Part shown: piece by piece, positions 35,393-43,554 of the stretch
How positions within the stretch are numbered: position 1 is the first letter of the stretch
How the letters are laid out: each line of letters starts with the position of its first letter
DNA from: an uncultured Hyphomonadaceae bacterium
GTDB lineage: Bacteria > Pseudomonadota > Alphaproteobacteria > Caulobacterales > Hyphomonadaceae
Length of the DNA: 64,000 nt
Reading direction: 5' to 3'
Assembly: GCA_913057945.1 (NCBI GenBank)
Contig: CAJXOF010000002.1
Coordinates: 310,001-374,000, forward strand
Position numbers and translations under genes: made by a program
Notes under the pieces: generated by a model
The model's input: the letters and a program-made list of their open reading frames with translations, nothing else
The model's database searches: none
Told to the model about the DNA's origin: nothing

Positions 35393-38300
35393 ATGGCAGA
35401 TGATGGCAGCCCGGTAGACGGCTCGCGCGGCGCAGGTAACAGCGCCATGCTGGAAACAGCGTTCCTGTATGGCGGCTCAGCCCAATGGCTGGAGCAGATG
35501 CAGGCCGCATATGCGAAGAATCCCGCGTCAGTTCCCGAGAGCTGGCGCGAGTTCTTTGCCGAACTGGGCGATGATTCGGGCGACGCCGCGCGCAATGCCG
35601 GGGGCGCCAGCTGGAAACGGGGCGACTGGCCCCGTCCGGTCAGCGATGAACAGGTCGCCGCCTTCGACGGCAACTGGGCGCTGGTCGAGCCGAAGCTCGA
35701 AAAGAAGCTGAAATCTGCCAGGCCGGGCGCCTCTGCCGAGGAAATCGCCCAGAACGTCAAGGATTCGATCCGCGCGATCATGATGATCCGCGCCTATCGC
35801 ATGCGTGGTCACTTTGCTGCGCAATTGGACCCGCTGACGCTCGATTCGCCGGAAAGCCAGCCGGAACTCGATCCGGCCAGTTATGGCTTCGGGCCGGAAG
35901 ACATGGGCCGCAAGATCTTCATCGACGGCTATCTCGGGCTCGACCATGCCACTGTCAGCGAGATGCTGGACATCCTCCAGCGGACCTATTGCTCGACGCT
36001 CGGTATCGAGTTCATGCACATTTCCGATCCGGAAGAGAAAGCCTGGCTGCAGGAACGTATCGAAGGCCCGGACAAGGGCGTTGCGTTCACCGAGCAGGGC
36101 AAGAAGGCGATCCTCGCCAAGCTGATCGAAGCGGAAACATTCGAACGTTTCCTGCACAAGCGCTATCCGGGTACGAAGCGGTTCGGCCTCGACGGCGGGG
36201 AAGCCGCTGTGCCGGCGCTGGAACAGATCATCAAGCGCGGCGGCGCGCTTGGCGTGCGCGAGATTGTTGTCGGCATGCCGCACCGGGGCCGCCTCAACAT
36301 GCTGGCCGCCGTGATGGGCAAGCCCTACGAGCAGATCTTCCACGAATTCCAGGGCGGTAACACGCAAGGCGCCGGCGAGTTCGGCTCGGGCGATGTGAAA
36401 TACCATCTCGGGGCGTCGTCTGACCGCGAGTTCGACGGCAATGAAGTCCATTTGTCCATGAACGCCAACCCGTCCCACCTCGAAGCGGTGGACCCGGTTG
36501 TGCTGGGCAAGTCGCGCTCGAAGCAGGAAATGCTGCATCGGGAAAGCGGGACGCTGGATCGCTCGACGGTCCTGCCGCTGCTGCTGCATGGCGATGCCGC
36601 CTTTGCCGGGCAGGGCGTCGTGTCCGAATGTTTTGCGCTGTCGGGCCTGTCGGGCTATCGCACGGGCGGGACGATCCACTTCATCGTGAACAACCAGATC
36701 GGCTTCACCACGAGCCCGATCTATTCCCGGTCTTCTCCGTACCCGTCGGATGTTGCCCTGATGGTCCAGGCGCCGATCTTCCACGTCAATGGCGACGATC
36801 CGGAAGCGGTGACCTATGCGGCCAAGATCGCGACCGAGTACCGCCAGAAATTCGGCAAGGACGTGGTCATCGACATGTTCTGCTATCGCCGCTTCGGGCA
36901 CAATGAGGGCGACGAGCCCATGTTCACCCAGCCGGTGATGTACACCAAGATCAAGGGCCATGCCTCGACCCGCGAGATCTATGCCGAGCGCCTGGTCAAG
37001 GAAGGTATCCTGACGGCCGAGCAGGTCGAACAGCAAGTGGTCGATTTCGAAGCCTATCTCGACCGCGAGTTCGAAGCCGGCAAGACATTCGAAGCCAAGA
37101 AAGCCGACTGGCTGGACGGCGAGTGGAAAGGCCTCGGCCTGCCGGATGATGATGAGCGTCGCGGCAAGACCGGCGTGGCCAAGAAGCGCCTGCAGGGCAT
37201 TGGCCAGACCATCACCACGGTGCCGGAAGGGGTCGACATTCACCGCACGCTTGCGCGCGTCATCGACGCACGCTCGACCGCCATCTCGAAAGGGAAGGGG
37301 CTCGATTGGGCGACGGCGGAGCATCTGGCGTTTGCGACCTTGCTCGACGAGGGCTTCCCGGTGCGCCTGTCCGGACAGGATAGCGGCCGCGGGACATTCT
37401 CCCAGCGCCACAGCCACATCATCGACCAGACCAATGGCGACCGCTACACGCCGCTGAACAATATCAGTGACAAGCAGGCCCATTACGAAGTGATCGACTC
37501 GCTTCTGTCGGAAGAAGCCGTGGTTGGGTACGAGTACGGATATTCGCTGGCCGACCCGAACACGCTGACCATGTGGGAAGCCCAGTTCGGTGACTTCTCC
37601 AATGGCGCGCAGGTCTTCTTCGACCAGTTCATCTCGTCGGCAGAGCGCAAATGGCTGCGCATGTCGGGCCTCGTGCTTCTCCTGCCGCATGGCTATGAAG
37701 GTCAGGGCCCGGAGCATTCCTCGGCCCGCCTCGAGCGCTTCCTGCAAATGTGCGCGGAAGACAATTGGCAAGTCTGCAATCTGACGACGCCGGCGAACTA
37801 TTTCCACGCCCTGCGCCGCCAGATCCATCGCGACTTCCGCAAGCCGCTGATCATCATGACGCCGAAATCCCTGCTGCGTCACAAGCTGGCGACGTCCAGC
37901 CTGGATGACATGAGCACGAAATCCTCGTTCCACCGTATCCTGTGGGATGATGCCGAGACGCCGGGCCGTGAAGGCAAGGTGAAACTGGTGAAGGACAACA
38001 AGGTGCGCCGCGTCGTCCTGTGTTCGGGCAAGGTCTATTACGACCTGTTCGAAGCCCGCGAGGAAAGCGGTGTGGACGATGTCTACCTGCTACGCGTCGA
38101 GCAGTTCTATCCGGTGCCGCGCAAGTCGCTGATCCATGAGCTGAAGCGCTTCCCGCAGGCCGAGATTGTCTGGTGCCAGGAAGAGCCGCGCAACATGGGC
38201 GGCTGGACCTTCATCCGGGACGAGCTGGAATGGTGTGCCAACCAGGCTGGCCTGGAACGCACGCGCCCTTCCTATGCAGGGCGTCCGCCGTCGGCCGCCA

Positions 38301-38401
38301 CGGCAACAGGCTTGCTGTCCAAGCACAAGGCCGAGCAGGATGCCCTGATCTCGACGGCCCTTGGCAAAGACCCTGTAGCTGACAACATCGTCGCCACCTG
38401 A
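35393..38401 (+). CDS. sucA: 2-oxoglutarate dehydrogenase E1 component
   Basis: SucA is the thiamine diphosphate-dependent decarboxylase of the 2-oxoglutarate dehydrogenase complex. The 1002-residue protein has the N-terminal E2-binding segment ([20 protein letters not shown]), the ThDP-binding part ([50 protein letters not shown]) and C-terminal [20 protein letters not shown] and [20 protein letters not shown]. Length and motifs are typical. First gene of sucAB, 28 bases before sucB. Confidence 0.98.
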   Translation: MADDGSPVDGSRGAGNSAMLETAFLYGGSAQWLEQMQAAYAKNPASVPESWREFFAELGDDSGDAARNAGGASWKRGDWPRPVSDEQVAAFDGNWALVEPKLEKKLKSARPGASAEEIAQNVKDSIRAIMMIRAYRMRGHFAAQLDPLTLDSPESQPELDPASYGFGPEDMGRKIFIDGYLGLDHATVSEMLDILQRTYCSTLGIEFMHISDPEEKAWLQERIEGPDKGVAFTEQGKKAILAKLIEAETFERFLHKRYPGTKRFGLDGGEAAVPALEQIIKRGGALGVREIVVGMPHRGRLNMLAAVMGKPYEQIFHEFQGGNTQGAGEFGSGDVKYHLGASSDREFDGNEVHLSMNANPSHLEAVDPVVLGKSRSKQEMLHRESGTLDRSTVLPLLLHGDAAFAGQGVVSECFALSGLSGYRTGGTIHFIVNNQIGFTTSPIYSRSSPYPSDVALMVQAPIFHVNGDDPEAVTYAAKIATEYRQKFGKDVVIDMFCYRRFGHNEGDEPMFTQPVMYTKIKGHASTREIYAERLVKEGILTAEQVEQQVVDFEAYLDREFEAGKTFEAKKADWLDGEWKGLGLPDDDERRGKTGVAKKRLQGIGQTITTVPEGVDIHRTLARVIDARSTAISKGKGLDWATAEHLAFATLLDEGFPVRLSGQDSGRGTFSQRHSHIIDQTNGDRYTPLNNISDKQAHYEVIDSLLSEEAVVGYEYGYSLADPNTLTMWEAQFGDFSNGAQVFFDQFISSAERKWLRMSGLVLLLPHGYEGQGPEHSSARLERFLQMCAEDNWQVCNLTTPANYFHALRRQIHRDFRKPLIIMTPKSLLRHKLATSSLDDMSTKSSFHRILWDDAETPGREGKVKLVKDNKVRRVVLCSGKVYYDLFEAREESGVDDVYLLRVEQFYPVPRKSLIHELKRFPQAEIVWCQEEPRNMGGWTFIRDELEWCANQAGLERTRPSYAGRPPSAATATGLLSKHKAEQDALISTALGKDPVADNIVAT

Positions 38402-38429
38402 TTCTGATTATTACAAACGGACTGATTTC

Positions 38430-39950
38430 ATGACCGATATCACAGTGCCTACACTCGGCGAGAGCATCACCGAAGCCACGGTTGGCCAATGGCTGAAAGC
38501 CAAGGGCGATTCCGTGAAGAAAGACGACGTGCTTGTCGAACTCGAAACAGACAAGGTGTCTGTCGAGGTTTCCGCCACCGAAGACGGCGTCCTGTCGGAC
38601 ATTGTCGCCAATGAGGGCGATACGGTCGAGATCGGCGCGCTGCTCGGCAAGCTGTCCGGCGGCAATGGCGCTGCGGCGAAGCCTGAAACGGCTGCGGCGG
38701 CGCTGCCGGCACATGGCGGCCCGAAGGATCCGGGCGGCGTTCCCGGCAAGGCCGACAAGGGCGAACTGGTGGATGTTGAAGTGCCGACGATGGGCGAGAG
38801 CGTCGCCGAAGGCACGCTGTCCACCTTCCTCAAGGCACCGGGCGACCCGGTGAAAAAGGACGAGACGATCGCCGAGATCGAAACCGACAAGGTGGCGCTT
38901 GAAGTGCCATCCCCAGCGGACGGCGTTCTCGCCGAATTGCTGGTCGGCGAAGGCGACTCGGTTACGCCGGGCTCAGTGATTGCCCGTATCAGCGCTGGCG
39001 GCTCGGCCCCGGCCGCTGCTCCGGCTGCGTCGAAGCCGGCCGCTACCACATCTGCGCCCGCCGCGACGGGAGACCGTCCGGTCGCACCGTCCGTGCGCCG
39101 CATCTCCACCGAAGCCGGCGTCAACCCGGCCGACATTCCAGGGTCTGGCCGTGATGGCCGCGCGACGAAGGCTGACGCGATGAATTATGTGAACAGCGCC
39201 CCGAAAGCGGCGTCTGCCCCGGCAGAAGCGAAAGCGCCGCGCGATATTGGCCCACGCGAAGAACGTGTCCGCATGACGCGCCTGCGCCAGACCATCGCCC
39301 GCCGTCTGAAAGAGGCCCAGGACAATGCGGCCATGCTGACGACATTCAATGATGTCGACATGGGCGCGATCATGGACCTCCGCAAAAAGCATCAGGAAGC
39401 CTTCGTGGCCAAGCACGGCATCAAGCTGGGCTTCATGAGTTTCTTCGTGAAAGCGTGCGTCAACGCGCTGAAGGAAGTGCCTGCGGTGAACGCCGAGATT
39501 GATGGCACCGACATCATCTACAAGAATTATTATGACATCGGCGTCGCGGTCGGCACCGACAAGGGCCTCGTCGTGCCGGTCGTGCGCGACTCCGATGACC
39601 TGTCACTGGCCGGTATCGAGAAATCCATTGCCGACCTCGGCAAGCGCGCCCGCGATGGCTCGCTGACCATTGGCGACATGCAGGGCGGCACGTTCACCAT
39701 CTCGAATGGCGGCATCTATGGCTCACTGATGTCGACCCCGATCCTGAACCCCCCGCAGTCCGGCGTGCTCGGCATGCACCGGATCGAACAGCGCCCGGTG
39801 GCCATCAATGGCGAGGTCAAAATCCGCCCGATGATGTATCTGGCCCTGTCCTATGACCACCGGATCGTTGACGGCAAGGAAGCCGTGACCTTCCTCGTCC
39901 GCGTCAAGGAAGCCCTGGAAGACCCGGAGCGTATGCTCCTCGAAGTCTAG
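38430..39950 (+). CDS. sucB: 2-oxoglutarate dehydrogenase E2 (dihydrolipoyl succinyltransferase) with two lipoyl domains
   Basis: SucB transfers the succinyl group to CoA. At 506 residues it is about 100 longer than usual because it has two lipoyl domains: residues 1-76 with Lys42 ([12 protein letters not shown]) and residues 113-188 with Lys154 ([12 protein letters not shown]), joined by an Ala/Gly/Pro linker. An E3/E1-binding domain follows (about 216-255, [20 protein letters not shown]), then the catalytic domain with the active-site [12 protein letters not shown]. No dihydrolipoamide dehydrogenase gene follows; it shares the CTAG stop with a convergent methyltransferase. Confidence 0.96.
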   Translation: MTDITVPTLGESITEATVGQWLKAKGDSVKKDDVLVELETDKVSVEVSATEDGVLSDIVANEGDTVEIGALLGKLSGGNGAAAKPETAAAALPAHGGPKDPGGVPGKADKGELVDVEVPTMGESVAEGTLSTFLKAPGDPVKKDETIAEIETDKVALEVPSPADGVLAELLVGEGDSVTPGSVIARISAGGSAPAAAPAASKPAATTSAPAATGDRPVAPSVRRISTEAGVNPADIPGSGRDGRATKADAMNYVNSAPKAASAPAEAKAPRDIGPREERVRMTRLRQTIARRLKEAQDNAAMLTTFNDVDMGAIMDLRKKHQEAFVAKHGIKLGFMSFFVKACVNALKEVPAVNAEIDGTDIIYKNYYDIGVAVGTDKGLVVPVVRDSDDLSLAGIEKSIADLGKRARDGSLTIGDMQGGTFTISNGGIYGSLMSTPILNPPQSGVLGMHRIEQRPVAINGEVKIRPMMYLALSYDHRIVDGKEAVTFLVRVKEALEDPERMLLEV

Positions 39951-40645
39951 GCTTTCGCGGTCACCCATCCCCGGATCAGTCCTGCCTGCATACATTGTGC
40001 AGGTGGGACGAACCCGGCGGATTCCATCATCGCTTCAACCTCCGCCGGGCCGTGGCAGGCGAAGAGGGTTCCGAACATCTCCTTGTAGCGTTCGCGCCCC
40101 TCGGCGTTCATGCCCGCGCGGGACATGAGGCGTAGCCAGAGATCCCTCACGGCCGGAAAGTCTGGTGCATCGGTATCGTAACAGAGATCAGCATTGAAGA
40201 CCGGCGCGCCTGGCTTCAGCCGCTCCGCAATGGAACGGAAATAGGCCGTCCGCTCCTCTGCGCCTGTCAGGAAATGTGAGACCAGCATGCTGGCTGCGGC
40301 GTCGAACGCCTCATCCGGGATGGCGGAGACATAGGCGGCGCGGAACGTGCAGCGCGCTTCGAACCCTTCGGCCTGGGCGTGCTGACGAGCGACGGCCAGC
40401 ATCGCCTCGGAGGGGTCAACAAGGGTGAACTGCCAGTTCGGATAGATCGCTGCTAGATGGCGCACTTCCGCCCCCGTGCCGGCGCCGGCGACGAGAATGC
40501 GAGCGGTGTCCGGCAGTTCGCCCAGATGGGCTTGCAGGACCAGATGCATCATATCCTTGATGGGGTGCAGCTCCTCGAACTGCGCGTCATAATTGACCGC
40601 ATGGTCCGGGCCGAAGGCCTCGGACACATCAAACTTGTTGGACAT
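39947..40645 (-). CDS. Class I SAM-dependent methyltransferase
   Basis: The 232-residue protein has the SAM-binding loop [16 protein letters not shown] (motif I), [13 protein letters not shown] (motif II) and [18 protein letters not shown]. Overall it resembles CmoA/TehB-type small-molecule or tRNA methyltransferases, but the substrate cannot be inferred. The gene begins 17 bases from the imperfect dyad at 40662-40680, which may be its operator. Its stop codon overlaps that of sucB. Confidence 0.85.
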   Translation of the reverse strand: MSNKFDVSEAFGPDHAVNYDAQFEELHPIKDMMHLVLQAHLGELPDTARILVAGAGTGAEVRHLAAIYPNWQFTLVDPSEAMLAVARQHAQAEGFEARCTFRAAYVSAIPDEAFDAAASMLVSHFLTGAEERTAYFRSIAERLKPGAPVFNADLCYDTDAPDFPAVRDLWLRLMSRAGMNAEGRERYKEMFGTLFACHGPAEVEAMMESAGFVPPAQCMQAGLIRGWVTAKA

Positions 40646-40661
40646 GAGCGCTGATCCTCTA

Positions 40662-40680
40662 AATGTTATTATATAACGTT
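40662..40680. promoter_or_regulatory. Imperfect dyad upstream of the methyltransferase gene
   Basis: AATGTTAT (40662-40669), three bases, ATAACGTT (40673-40680) is a symmetric AT-rich site with one mismatched pair per arm. It lies 17 bases before the methyltransferase start codon, near the expected promoter. It could bind a TetR-, ArsR- or MarR-type repressor. Confidence 0.35.
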
Positions 40681-40749
40681 AAAGGAGGAGCCCTGACGCT
40701 GCAATGGGAAAAGCGGGGGCGGGGCAATTCTCTGGTGCGCATGAAAAGA

Positions 40750-40781
40750 GGGCGGGTGCTCTTTCTGAGCACCCGCCCTTT
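40750..40781. terminator. Strong bidirectional hairpin terminator
   Basis: GGGCGGGTGCTC (40750-40761) pairs perfectly with GAGCACCCGCCC (40767-40778) around TTTCT. AAAAGA precedes it and TTT follows, so both strands have short T-runs. No protein gene ends here on either strand, so the transcript it stops is unknown. Confidence 0.75.
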
Positions 40782-40833
40782 CGCGTCGTCCCCTTGTCGC
40801 GGGTTGCCGGGGGGCATGTCCCCACCCACCGCG

Positions 40834-40865
40834 ATGTGTTGCATGTATTACGCGATACAACACAT
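40834..40865. repeat. 11-bp dyad, possible operator
   Basis: ATGTGTTGCAT (40834-40844) and ATACAACACAT (40855-40865) are complementary at 10 of 11 positions around a ten-base centre. Nested inside is TGTAT-TACGCG-ATACA. The symmetry and AT content fit a protein-binding operator better than an RNA terminator. Confidence 0.4.
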
Positions 40866-41144
40866 GTCAGGGTGATAGAGGGGGCTGATTGAACCCTTCC
40901 CCAATGCCTTGTTATTTCAGGTTCATTTGCTCCAAGGTAGCAAAAGGAGTACGCTTTGGTGCACTCAACAGGCGAATTTGACTTCACCTTCGCCTGTGTG
41001 TGAGCGCACACAAACGGAGGCGATGGGTCGTGCTGGGCTGGCATTTTCCGAGCGAATTTTGTTAGCGCGCGCAACCAGGGGCTCCCCAAAGCGTATCTGA
41101 TTGAGCCGTAATGGGCACAACACAAATTAAGGGGACTAACTCAC

Positions 41145-42332
41145 ATGGAAGAATTCTGGCGAAATACGGTCGACCAGGCGCAGGCCTATGGCCCGCAGCT
41201 GATCAAGGCCGCCCTGGTCATGATTGCCTTCATCATCGGCGCCTTCATCGTGCGCTGGCTGATTGCCGCGGCGATTGACCGGACGGGCCTGGCCAAGAAG
41301 GCCAATGCCTCGACCACCACCAGCGACAGCAAGTCGCTCGGCACCAGCCTCGCGGAGGCCGCCTTCTGGGTCACCATCCTTATCGGCCTGATGCAGGCGC
41401 TGGCCATTGCCGGCGCAACGCAGATCTCCAGCGCGCTGCACGGCGTGATCGATCCGATCCTGGCCTATCTGCCCAATGTTATCGGGGCGGCGCTGATCTT
41501 CGGTATCTTCATCATCATCGCAAATGTGGTGCGTGAGACGCTGAAAGCCGTACTGGTGTTTGGCGACGGCATGCCGGAGCGCTTTGGTCTTGCGACGGGC
41601 CGGGTCAACATTTCCGGCATCGTGGCCTCCGTTGCGTTTGCGGTCCTGGTCATCATTGGGGCCATCATGGCATTTGATGTGCTGGCCATCGAGGCAATTT
41701 CGGCCCCGGCCAATGAGCTGCTGACCGACATTATCGGCATTATCCCGAATGTGCTGGCCGCTGGCGTGATCCTCGCAATCTTCGTGTTGATTGGCCGGTT
41801 CGTGGCAAATCTGATCCTGAAGACCCTGCCGGGAACGGGTGTGGATTCAGCGGTTGCCGAACTCGGCCTGCTGAAAGGCGCCGACATGGGCCTGACGGCC
41901 AGCAAAGTGATCGCCCGCGTCTCCCTGTTCCTGATCGTCCTGCTGGGCCTTGTTGCCGCGCTGAACGTGCTGGGCATTGAATCGCTGACCTATGCGATGA
42001 ATGTGGTGCTCGATATGGGCGTCCAGATCATCTTTGGCGCGCTGATCATCTTTGCCGGTGTCTTTGTGGCCCGGCTGGTCAGCTCGGCCATGGATTCCAC
42101 AGGGGCAGGGGCAACCGATGTCACCGCCCGCGTGATGAAATGGATCATCATCATCCTGTCGGTGATCCTCGGCATCTCCCGCATGGGTCTCGACCCGACG
42201 GGCGGCGTCTTCATCCTGGAAGTGGCCAAGTGGATGGTCATCGGCGGCGCTGCGGCCTTCGCCATTGCTTTTGGCTGGGGTGGCCGCGACTGGGCGGCAC
42301 GGATTCTCGAATCCTGGCGCAGCACGCGCTAA
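41145..42332 (+). CDS. TM-helix repeat (mechanosensitive-channel-like) membrane protein
   Basis: The 395-residue protein is built from repeated hydrophobic helices with the TM_helix (Pfam PF05552) pattern, for example YLPNVIGAALIFGIFIIIAN, IIGIIPNVLAAGVILAIFVL and QIIFGALIIFAGVFVARLVS. Family members resemble MscS-type and CmpX-type proteins but lack a full MscS cytoplasmic domain, so it may be a small channel or membrane-stress sensor. About nine to eleven helices are visible. It has its own terminator and long upstream region. Confidence 0.85.
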   Translation: MEEFWRNTVDQAQAYGPQLIKAALVMIAFIIGAFIVRWLIAAAIDRTGLAKKANASTTTSDSKSLGTSLAEAAFWVTILIGLMQALAIAGATQISSALHGVIDPILAYLPNVIGAALIFGIFIIIANVVRETLKAVLVFGDGMPERFGLATGRVNISGIVASVAFAVLVIIGAIMAFDVLAIEAISAPANELLTDIIGIIPNVLAAGVILAIFVLIGRFVANLILKTLPGTGVDSAVAELGLLKGADMGLTASKVIARVSLFLIVLLGLVAALNVLGIESLTYAMNVVLDMGVQIIFGALIIFAGVFVARLVSSAMDSTGAGATDVTARVMKWIIIILSVILGISRMGLDPTGGVFILEVAKWMVIGGAAAFAIAFGWGGRDWAARILESWRSTR

Positions 42333-42354
42333 TCAACGCCAAGCCTGTAGAGAG

Positions 42355-42382
42355 GGGCCGCCTTGCAAGGGCGGCCCTTTTT
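42355..42382 (+). terminator. Intrinsic terminator of the TM-helix gene
   Basis: GGGCCGCC (42355-42362) pairs with GGCGGCCC (42370-42377) around TTGCAAG, followed by five T residues, 23 bases after the stop codon. Confidence 0.85.
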
Positions 42383-42483
42383 CATGCGCGCAGCCTCCGG
42401 GGGCGCTTCGTCGCAGCTGCTTTGTTGCGAGGCAAAGCCGGGTCATATATGCGCAAGCATCTCGTCAACAGGGCATTTTCCGC

Positions 42484-42828
42484 ATGACCACCTACACTTC
42501 CGACCAGCGCCGCCACTCATCCGAGACGGCTGAAACCATGGCCGATGTGCGCTACGAAATCGACCGGATCGACCGGCTGCTCGTCGAAATCCTGGCCGAG
42601 CGCCAATCCTTCATGGACGCGGCGGCCCGCATCAAGCCGGACCGGTCGAAAGTGCACGATGCCGCGCGGATCGAGGATGTGGTGACAAAGGTGAAGGCGG
42701 CGTGCGAGGGCGCAGGCCTGTCGCCAGCCATAGCGGAACCCGTCTGGCGGACGCTGATCGACCGCTGCATTGCCTATGAATTCGGAAGCTATGACGCCCG
42801 GCGCGGCGGCGGCGATGTGAATTCGTAA
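42484..42828 (+). CDS. Chorismate mutase, AroQ type
   Basis: The ATG at 42484 gives a 114-residue protein with a single helical AroQ domain: VRYEIDRIDRLLVEILAERQ, then AARIKPDRSKVHDAARIEDV and WRTLIDRCIAYEF. It converts chorismate to prephenate for Phe/Tyr synthesis, or may act as an isochorismate pyruvate lyase; single-domain PchB-like sequences cannot be separated from it by eye. Its 3' end overlaps the convergent Hpt gene by 40 bases. Confidence 0.9.
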   Translation: MTTYTSDQRRHSSETAETMADVRYEIDRIDRLLVEILAERQSFMDAAARIKPDRSKVHDAARIEDVVTKVKAACEGAGLSPAIAEPVWRTLIDRCIAYEFGSYDARRGGGDVNS

Positions 42829-43169
42829 AGCACAAGGGCGACCTCTTCCAGCGTGTCGCCCAGGGCATCCTTGATATCGCTGATCAGAACGGCCGCTGCG
42901 GTAACGCTGGGCGGTGTGTCCGCCCGGCCGGCCTTTTCCGCCTTTTCGCATTTCGATGCCAGCAGGATAGCCCCGATGCCGAGGCTCGCGCCTTTCAGCG
43001 TGTGCGCGGCGTCGGCCCATTGGGTCGCTTCAGCGTGTGGATCCAGCATGCGGGACCAGATTTCGGCCTGATGACGGAAGATTTCGATCACTTCCACGGC
43101 GAGATCGGTGTCATCGCCCGTCATGGCCTTGAGGTGTTCGCGATCGAGCAGGGCGAAAGTCTGGGTCAT
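42789..43169 (-). CDS. Histidine phosphotransfer (Hpt) domain protein
   Basis: A 126-residue single-domain Hpt protein. The phospho-accepting histidine lies in WADAAHTLKGASLGIGA (His near residue 57), with the usual helical bundle around it (EVIEIFRHQAEIWSRM, LLASKCEKAEKAGRA). It would relay phosphate between a hybrid kinase and a response regulator; no kinase gene is visible here. ATG 43169 is chosen; the upstream in-frame extension looks non-coding. Its 3' end is antisense to chorismate mutase over 40 bases. Confidence 0.9.
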   Translation of the reverse strand: MTQTFALLDREHLKAMTGDDTDLAVEVIEIFRHQAEIWSRMLDPHAEATQWADAAHTLKGASLGIGAILLASKCEKAEKAGRADTPPSVTAAAVLISDIKDALGDTLEEVALVLYEFTSPPPRRAS

Positions 43170-43258
43170 GTCAGAACGCTCCGATAGGCGACAAGCGTGC
43201 CATGAGGCTGCTGCGCAATCGTTAACAGGCGTGTAGAGGCCGCAAATTCCTCCTTTGG

Positions 43259-43498
43259 ATGAATTTATCGATTGTCGGAAAGCCGAACTTGAATTATTAT
43301 TCATGTGCGCCCGAATTCACGGGGCATGCACTATTTTGGCTCTGGGGATTTACGATGTTGGCTTTCATCGTTCTGGTTCGTAATCTGGTTTTGGCAGCTA
43401 CTTTGGCGTGGCTGGGGCTCGAATTCGCGCCGGAGCAGGATGATACGCCAGAGGCTTCCCGCCAGGATACTGTGGTGACGGCGCTTTTCGGCCGCTGA
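43259..43498 (+). CDS. Small single-helix membrane protein, tentative
   Basis: A 79-residue ORF starting ATG at 43259. It has one or two hydrophobic helices (HALFWLWGFTMLAFIVLVRN, LVLAATLAWLGLEF) and an acidic tail (APEQDDTPEASRQDT). There is no obvious ribosome-binding site and the first part is AT-richer than nearby genes, so the start may be wrong. The family is not recognised. It precedes the TipN-like gene by 56 bases. Confidence 0.4.
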   Translation: MNLSIVGKPNLNYYSCAPEFTGHALFWLWGFTMLAFIVLVRNLVLAATLAWLGLEFAPEQDDTPEASRQDTVVTALFGR

Positions 43499-43554
43499 GG
43501 TCGCTAACGGCCGATACCTAGAAATGCACACATTCTGGTCTCGCGCCGGGCGAA

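Larger units (their letters stand above)
40646..41144. other. 499-base gene-free region rich in inverted repeats
   Basis: I see no convincing protein gene on either strand; ORFs here look random. The region contains an imperfect operator-like dyad (40662-40680), a strong bidirectional hairpin (40750-40778), an 11-bp near-perfect dyad (40834-40865), a 9-bp stem (40968-40976 with 40989-40997) directly followed by a TGTGTG/CACACA hairpin (40997-41012), and a possible promoter for the channel-like gene (TTGAGC 41101-41106). It is less GC-rich than its flanks. A small RNA and regulatory sites are both possible. Confidence 0.55.

Noticed and set aside
35528..37933. 801-residue minus-strand ORF opposite sucA
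   Set aside because: Long only because of the GC-rich third codon position of sucA; composition is not protein-like.
40679..41125. Minus-strand ORF of 148 residues in the repeat-rich gap
   Set aside because: Odd Cys/Trp/Arg composition, no ribosome-binding site and it crosses the strong hairpin at 40750-40778.
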